A stretch of DNA of 64,000 nt from Liquidambar formosana. Its lineage: Eukaryota > Streptophyta > Magnoliopsida > Saxifragales > Altingiaceae. This document shows, in pieces, positions 56,879 to 64,000 of this stretch (its first letter is position 1; each line of letters begins with the position of its first letter). The notes under the pieces were generated by a model. That model did no database searches, had not been told where the DNA came from, and saw nothing but the letters and a program-made list of their open reading frames with translations. Made by a program: the position numbers and the translations under genes. Location: contig CM077833.1 of NCBI GenBank assembly GCA_039720395.1, positions 4,114,797 through 4,178,796 of the forward strand, in the 5' to 3' direction.

Positions 56879-59775
56879 ATTACCTAATTACTCACCTCAA
56901 AACCCCTTTTTCCTAATATATAGGATATTGATAGTTTGACTAAACTCGATTTCTTTGATTGACTTAGGAAATTGAGAATTGTTCTCAATTTCAAAAGATT
57001 GTTTATATGCTATTAGGCCTTTTATTAAAGGCCCTCCATAAAACATCCTACGAAGAAAAAGACACTATGCGCAATTGGCATCTTGTTGCCATGCCATATG
57101 ATAATATTGATGACTAATGAGCTTCAGAAGCAAAATTAGTCAATGCAAGTGCCTTTGATGTCCTACATCACATACAAAGGTTGTATTGTGAGTAAAATAA
57201 TACTATAAAGTATAGTACTTGTAAAGGACTTCTTCTGGACTAGGATGTAATAAAAGTTATTTATTAATAATCATTCTTTTGAAAAATGATTAATCACATA
57301 GAATAGCTTGAGAAGCTAGATGTGATTTAAAATGGAAGCATAGAAGAAAGCAAGTCTTGAAAAGTCAAAGACAAAGAAATATAATTATTTTGTAGTAAAT
57401 ATAAGGTATTGAAAAGGGAACTTGATAAAGTATTAGTCTTCCTAGAAGAACCAAACTTTTGAAGTTTTGGTTCATGCTCTAAACTAAATTGTTGGTTAGT
57501 TCTGCTTCTTGGTTTTTGGATTCTAGTGTAATCTAAATTGAAGCAGAAAGTTAAGTAGATAATAAGTTACCTTTAAAAATTTTAATAGAGCAAGAGTTGC
57601 TAGATTAATTTTGGGAACTTATTTCTTAACTAGGTCATTTAAGACATTCTAGAAATTTGATTTCTAAATTTAAATGACTAATTAGAGCGAATGCAACGTA
57701 TTCCGAGAATACAAGAGATGTGGAGACTCTCATTTAAATGTAACGATTATGACTTGGTTATGAGTTGACCAAACCCATCTTTTACTTGGTGAAGTGAAAG
57801 AGTTACATTTATAATTTGACTAGTATATTGTGATGTATATAGTCATGTAGATCATGCATTCAATTACAGTAGACTCATCTTAGAATACCATAGCTCAATG
57901 GTGAATCTAAGAGAACGAATTGAACCCTATTAAGATATGGCTTGATCCATGATGAGTTTTACTAATGTATCCATTTAGGATATATCTTAAAATTGCTACA
58001 TATTGATAATTTAGGGTTCACTTCAGTTTTGTCCCAATTATATCAGATATGATATGGGAAGAAACCCAACTTAAAGAAGTTAAGGCTTGGGCTTGGGCTT
58101 GTGCTACGTATGTCTGGAAACATAATGTAGACAATCTGGAAATAAGGTCAAGTAAGTGTTAAATTGTGGTATATCCCAAAAGTGGTTGGGATAGTATTTC
58201 TATTACCCTAATGAACAAAAGTTGTCCATTAGGATGTTTGCTAGATTTTCTTGAGAAAGAGTTCATTCAAGAAAGATGCAAAAGTAGATAGAATTTATAG
58301 AATTGTCTGTAAAGCCACAAACGAACAAAGATCCAACCCTTGTCTCTGTTGAGACAAAAACCCTTAACTACACTACAATCCTTTCATGGATCAAATTGGA
58401 TATTTTTCAACATATAAGAGATACGGTATCTCTATTAATATGTGTAAGAATAGTTCTATGGTGATAAAGATCACTAAAATAATCCTATTGATTATGATTA
58501 GGCGATGTTTGATATCAACTCGAGAAATGACTAAGAGTCATTAAATCCAATATGGTTAGGTAGAGACCTGGAAGGCCAGGCTATTTGAGAATGTTTCAAC
58601 ATAGGCAAAAAGTTGTCTATAAAGAAACTTGTTTGATAATAGTTATGCTGAAATCCATTTGGATCTTGTTATCTATAAACACACATTTTGAATATGAGAT
58701 ATGTCAAAAAGGATATAAAGATGTTATATCAAATGGTGAAAAACCATAAAAGTGTGTAAGTTATAGAAGTCTATTAATAGACTACAAGGTTCTCATAATT
58801 AAAACATCTATAAAGTTGAAGTAATCAAATTGTTTGATTTCTCTCATTGTATAGATGGACCATGAATGTATAAAAGGTTAGTGGGAGTGCGATCGTTTTT
58901 CTTTATCCTATCAATAAGATGACATCCTAATCGTTATGAATGATATATAAATGTTATCTAATGTGAAGTTTTAGTTTTTGAGAAAAACTTCTTCATGAAA
59001 GATTTGGTAGAAGCATCCAACAAGATCTATAGAGATAGATCATATAGATTGCTAAGTATCTCCAAGTCATTAAACATAGTTGAAATGTTGAAGGAGTTCA
59101 ACATGGAGAATTCTAAGGGAGGTCTGATTTACTTCAGATAAGAATTCATTATTCTGGCATGTGCCCTAGGATAACACAAGTAAAGTTCTTAAAGTGTTAA
59201 GAAGCCTTATTCTACACTATGTATTGAACCTGATATCTATTATGTTGTAATTGTTACAAATAGTTATCAGTCAATTCAAATTTGGAATATTGGATTGTAT
59301 ATGGAAATTGTAAACTCATAGTAGATGGGTATACGGATTTGGATATAATCCATATGGGGTATATTTTATATTCACTTTAGTTGGTGAAATACTTAATGGA
59401 AGAACTGTATGAAAGATACAATGGATTCCATTATTAAGGGTGAATCAATTGTCGCATTGTCTAGGAGACTGTTTGGATCTATAAGTTCATTTAGAACTTG
59501 GAGTTGTTCCTTCCATTGAGTTGCCTATACCTTGTTTTGTGACAACAATGGGTCTATATATAGCTCAAGCATAGGAATCACGGTCTCATCAAAAAGTCCA
59601 AACACATAGAGCGGCAATTCCAGGTGATTAGAGGAATCATTGGAAAAGGTAATAGATACATTATAGAAGATATTATCTACATAAGTTTTTGTAGACCTAC
59701 TGACTAAAGCTTTAAAACATAATTGGTTATGTCTAAGACCAACATCTTGAGAAGATAGGTATGCGATACATGGTC
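56879..59775 (+). pseudogene. Copia B gag-pol relic, severely decayed
   Basis: Similarity to copia-1 is recognisable only in patches. The start region (TACTCACCTCAAAACCC at 56889) and a gag segment with MINHIE and LEKL (about 57277-57320) are visible. RT-like text around GATGACATCCTAAT (58919) and an RNase H patch with GTTTTGTGACAACAATGG (about 59533) and CAAAAAGTCCAAACACA follow. Stops and frame changes occur every few dozen bases. The drop in similarity coincides with the gag start and ends just before the purine tract. Confidence 0.85.
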
Positions 59776-59790
59776 AATTGGTTTTAGTGC

Positions 59791-59801
59791 AAGTGGGAGA
59801 T
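59791..59801 (+). promoter_or_regulatory. Copia B polypurine tract
   Basis: AAGTGGGAGAT is identical to that of copia-1 and abuts the 3' LTR. Confidence 0.9.
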
Positions 59802-61453
59802 TGTTAGGATTATGCCCTAGAGCCAATCATAGAGATGATTGTTTAGGGATTAGGAACAATCATTTGATTTCATTTGTGTATGTCACATTTATTATTGATT
59901 TAATAAAAGGGCTTATTCTATTATGTTTATATGCATCATTTATATTTACATAATATGTCCATGGAGTTAGAGTTGAGAATATGGAATTACAAAGAATTGT
60001 AATTTTGAGACTGTAGATATATCTCTGTACTAAACTCCTAAAGCATTCCTAGTTGAAGGTTCACTATGATGGACAATAATGAACCATAGGACTAGCACTT
60101 GTTAGGTTGACTCTATAGGAGGATAGCTAGTCTCAAGCTATTTGTGTGGAGACACTATAACCAACAAGTGGGTGCCTATTACGAGAATAGGTACACTGAA
60201 TGTGACCAAAGATATGAGATAAACTGAATGGAGTTTTATCCTGCCTGTCAATCAGTTTCTCATTGTTATAGTAGTACAAGTAATCCTTAGACCTGAGACA
60301 CCATAGTTGTCTTATGCATGTAGCTTTAGAAGTTTGATAACACTAAGTGCAAATCCTATTCAGGGGTTTGCAAAGGTGTTCATTGACCCTACTGCTATGT
60401 GTATGAAGGCATGTGAGTGATCAACAAGGGATCCATCACTCTGAGGAAAAAGAGAGAGAATGTCTCATATAGCATTCATAATATAACTCATTAAATCCAT
60501 GGCCATGGTAGGATGAATATGAAAAGAGTTTCATGAGTTCATCAATGAGTTGATATCTATGAATGAGTATAAAGTAATTGAACTAGGGACTTGACAGACT
60601 TCCATGTCCTATTAGTTTAATTGGAGACATCGTGTTGAAGGAAGGATGCAATTGTAACCTATAAACTATAACAGAAGGGTTCTTTGATAGATACATATTC
60701 ACTTCATTAAGGACGACACCATGAACCATATGCTAGGTGTTATTCATGGTTAGTAGAAGCCCTAATTGATATAAGTGAGTTATAATCAATTAGGGAATTG
60801 GAAGGAGTTCCAATTAGACCCTAAATGGAAAGAGTTCCATTGTGCACACCTCGTGCTATTCCTACTACTTGATGATGTGAACCCAATGGGTCACACACTG
60901 ATCATGCAAGATGAGCTTTAAAGTCTATGAGAGAAAGGGTATGAGTGCATAAAGAATAGTTCTTTGAGGCCTATTTATATTTGATATAATTTATAGGGGT
61001 TATTGTGCAATTTAGAGAAATTGCATAAAACCCTAATAGGGTTTCCCCCTAGGGCCGGCCCCTTTAGTGTGGACTATATAAGTCACACTATGATGTGTGA
61101 CATCATCATAAGTTGAACTCCCCAAGATCTGGCCAGAATTTCCAGCCTCCCTCTCTCTCTCTCCTCTCTTCTCCTACACTAGCAACAACAAGGAAAATGA
61201 GGAAAGGACTTGAAGCTCTAGCTAGGTGTGGATACCGTTGGAGGAAGCACACTTGGGCTGCTCATTCACCGCTGTCCGGAATCAAAGCTTGGAGCAAAAA
61301 GGAGAAGACAAAAAATTCTGTAAGTGTTCTAACCCTCTTCATAGTTAGGGTTTGATTTTGTGTTATGCATAGTTAGATTCATGGGTTGTGGAATCGTAGG
61401 AAAAATTTTTATATTCCGCACTTCAATTTCTCCCTCTTGTTCGATTCCCAACA
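59802..61453 (+). repeat. 3' LTR of copia B
   Basis: It is 1652 bp, the same length as the 5' LTR and about 98% identical. It is followed by CCTAC and the resumed RT of copia C. Confidence 0.95.
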
Positions 61454-61458
61454 CCTAC

Positions 61459-64000
61459 TGCAGAAGCATAGGGAATCGGCCTCATGTACGCAATCTCCTC
61501 TGGAGTTTTAGGTGCCATGTTTTTAGACAACTTGATTCCATGCCTAACAGGAATTAGACCTCTTTTGGAATCTTCTAAATTGAACCTTTTCAATATTTTG
61601 TCTATGTACAAAGATTGGAAAAGACCTAGCATCCTCTTAGATCTATCTCTATAGACCTTTATTCCTAGAATATAGGATGCTTCTCCCAAATCTTTCATGG
61701 AGAAATTCTGTGAAAGCCACTCTTTCACTTTTGATAATGTTTGTACATTATTTCCGATAAGTAGAATGTCATCAACATATAAGACCACGAAAGTAATCGC
61801 ACTCCCACTAACCTTCTTGTACACACATGGTTCATCCATATTCAGGAAACCAAACGATTTGATTGCCTCATCGAATCGGATGTTCCAGCTTCTAGAAGCT
61901 TGTTTAAGTCCATAAATGGACCGCTATAGCTTGCACACTTTGTGGTCCTCACCACTGAATGTAAAACCCTCAGGTTGCTACATATAAAGGTCTTCCTCAA
62001 TGTTGCCATTAAGGAAAGCGGTCTTTACATCCATTTGCCATATCTCATAATCGTAGTGTGCAGCTATAGCTAACAAGATCCTAATGGACTTAAGCATAGC
62101 CACAGGTGACGAGGTTTCCTCATAGTCAATACCATGTCTTTGTCGGTAACCTTTCGCCACTAGCCTAACTTTGTAGGTCTCTACCTTTCCATCTGAGCCT
62201 ATCTTCCTTTTGAAGATCCATTTGCAGCCAATAGGTACTATACCTTCTGGTGGATCAACTAAAGTCCAGACTTTGTTGGAATACATTGAGTCCATTTCAG
62301 ATTTCATAGCTTCTAGCCATTTGTTCGAATCAATATCCGATATCGTCTGTCCATAAGTAGTAGGGTCATCTGGGTGTTCTCTATCACCAAAGAACAATTC
62401 CTCTGCATTATGGTTGAGAAATCCATATCTCTCAGGTGCAACAGATACCCTACTCGATCTACGAAGAGGTTGTGGTAAATTAGTGGGTTCTGTCTCATCA
62501 GGGACAGGGATGGGATTACTGTCGGTTTGTGTCTCGTCAGACAATTCTTTGAGTTCTATTTTCCTGTTGTTGCCTCCTTCTTGAATAAACTCTTTTTTAA
62601 GAAAGACTGCAAACTTACTAACAAACACCTTTTGTTCATCAGGATAATAGAAATAGTATCCTAAACTCTCTTTAGGATATCCCACAAACCTACATTTAAT
62701 TGATCTTGATTCTAACTTGGTTGCATCATGTGCCTTTACATATGCAATGCAACCCTATACCTTAACATGTTTAAGGCTTGGTGCTCTCCCTTTCCATATC
62801 TCATACGGTGTCTTAGGGACAGCCTTGGTTGGGACTCTATTCAACAAGGACGCGGCAGTTTCCAGGGCATGTCCCCAGAAGGACAATGGTAAATCAGTGT
62901 AACTCATCATGGACCTAACCATATCCAATAAGGTTCTATTCCTCCTTTCTGACACACCATTAAGCTGTGGTGTTCCAAGAGGTGTCCATTGAGATAGAAT
63001 GCCCGCTTGAACAAGATGATCTAAAAACTCACCAGTTAAATATTCTCCTCCTCGATCCGATCGAAGAGCTTTAATACTTTTACCAGTTTGTTTCTCTACT
63101 TCATATCTGAATTCTTTGAACTTTTCAAATGCTTCAGATTTGTACTTCATTAAGTACACATACCCATACTTAGAATGATCATCGGTAAAGGTTATAAAGT
63201 AAGAGAAACCTCCACAAGCATGTATGCTCATAGGACCACATACATCACTATGTATTAATCCTAATATGTCTGCAGCCCTCTCACCGTGACCGGTGAAAGG
63301 TGACTTGGTCATTTTACCTAGTAAACAGGATTCACAAGTTGGAAAGGGCATAGAAGCTAATGGACCCAATTGTTCATCGTTACACATCTTGTTAATCCTA
63401 TTCTCATTGATGTGACATAGTCTCAAGTGCCAGTCATATGCAGAGTTTTCTTCACCTCTTGTTCTCTTGGGTTTGTTTGCATTCAATTTAGAAGTATTAT
63501 GCTCTATGCAATTAACATTTGCAATAAAGTTTAGAAAATAAAGGCCATTCACATAAACTCCAGAAGTAATGAACTCTTCATTTTTAAACAAAGAACATTT
63601 ATTCTCCTCAAAAACAAACCTAAATCCTTGTTTAGATAATACTGAAATAGAAATAATTTTCTTATAACTTCTAGGAATATAAAGACAGCCTGATAATTCT
63701 AAACTACTCCCACTAGGCAAAGTCAAGCAGCAAGTCCCCACGGCTAATGCAGCAACGTTTGCTCCATTTCCCACTCGTAGGGTTACTTCTCCTTTACTCA
63801 GCCTTCTACTTCCCACTAGGTCCTGCATGGAATTACAAATATGAGAACTCACACCAGAATCTAGTACCCAAGTGGAAGCAGAACTAACACTGATGTTAGT
63901 CTCAAGTATAAGAGCATGATCCATACCTTCGAAGGTTGGTTCTTTAGAGTATCCAGATACTCTGGGTAGTTACGTTTCCAATGCCCATCTTTGCCACAGT
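61459..64000 (-). pseudogene. Copia C RT, integrase, protease and zinc-knuckle part (broken, partial)
   Basis: Read leftwards from 64000, a zinc knuckle (CGKDGHWKRN) is followed by a one-base loss near 63930 that shifts frame before MDHALILET. Then come the protease DSGVSSH, the pre-integrase zinc motif, an integrase with HSDVCGP, RSDRGGEY and GVSERRN, and an RT with QMDVKTAFLNG and VLYVDDILLIG. Stops are TAG for TGG near 62755, and TAG for CAG near 61979 and 61925. All are C-to-T type changes against copia-1. The segment ends at the B insertion within PYASAVG. Confidence 0.93.

Larger units (their letters stand above)
51746..61453 (+). mobile_element. Copia element B: recent insertion with dead coding region
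   Basis: LTRs of 1652 bp (51746-53397 and 59802-61453) start TGTTAGGATTATG and end CCCAACA. A perfect 5-bp duplication CCTAC flanks it (51741-51745 and 61454-61458). I count roughly 30 differences between the LTRs (about 98% identity). The leader closely matches copia-1, but the coding region is about 2.9 kb and shredded by stops and indels. It is inserted in copia C. Confidence 0.95.
49411..64000 (-). mobile_element. Copia element C, minus strand, runs off the window; split by B
   Basis: Its 3' LTR is at 49411-51065 (reversed), followed by the reversed purine tract, RNase H, and RT to gag reading leftwards from 64000. Copia B is inserted at 51745/61459 inside the PYASAVG-SLMYAML segment between RT and RNase H. 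The coding sequence is closely related to copia-1 and broken by stops and one frameshift. Its 5' LTR lies beyond 64000. Confidence 0.93.

Overview
The window is repeat-dominated nuclear DNA of a flowering plant. The species cannot be fixed from sequence. Evidence for a plant is Ty1/copia LTRs followed by an initiator-Met-type primer site, a Ty3/gypsy chromovirus with a degraded chromodomain, Tat/Ogre-like LTRs, a CACTA transposon, and telo-box and plant-telomere-like motifs. I found no host protein gene, tRNA, rRNA or CRISPR array. Essentially all coding sequence belongs to transposons, and only one polyprotein (copia-1, 14811-18434) is still a long open frame.

Layout. 1-777 is flank with a 76-bp tandem repeat. 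Element A (778-42884) is an old Tekay-like chromovirus, split by two large insertions. Its gag is interrupted at 3107/29137 by a 26-kb CACTA transposon (3108-29133, AAA target duplication). Inside the CACTA lie a deleted gypsy remnant (3419-4640) and a young gag-only Tat/Ogre-like element E (6657-28238). Element E was itself hit by copia-1 (10123-20141, target duplication CTTCA). Between the RNase H and integrase of A sits a minus-strand Tat-type solo LTR F (32266-41271). F contains a copia solo LTR (32767-34424) and a gypsy solo LTR D (36163-40721), and D holds another copia solo LTR (36362-38041). 42885-47850 is LTR-like, palindrome-rich, non-coding DNA. 47851-49410 is AT-rich with a candidate MITE. 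From 49411 to the window end lies minus-strand copia C, interrupted by plus-strand copia B (51746-61453, target duplication CCTAC).

One copia family therefore accounts for five separate insertions: copia-1, B, C and two solo LTRs. Copia-1 has almost identical LTRs and a nearly intact gag-pol frame. B has about 98% identical LTRs and a well-conserved 3.4-kb leader but an extremely decayed coding region, so it looks like a non-autonomous passenger. C is dying by C-to-T stop codons.

The most unusual signal is structural. Element E carries about 1.7 kb (23785-25475) of short hyphenated palindromes. They share a TTGAC-type loop, while their 5-6 bp arms change in a compensating way (GAGCA/TGCTC, GAGTA/TACTC, GAGTG/CACTC, AAGCA/TGCTT, GAATA/TATTC, GGATA/TATCC and others). 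Similar arm-covarying hairpins occur in the leader of E and at 42931-44532, and the copia LTR is a chain of perfect hairpins. This suggests that palindromy itself is produced or maintained in these retroelement non-coding regions.
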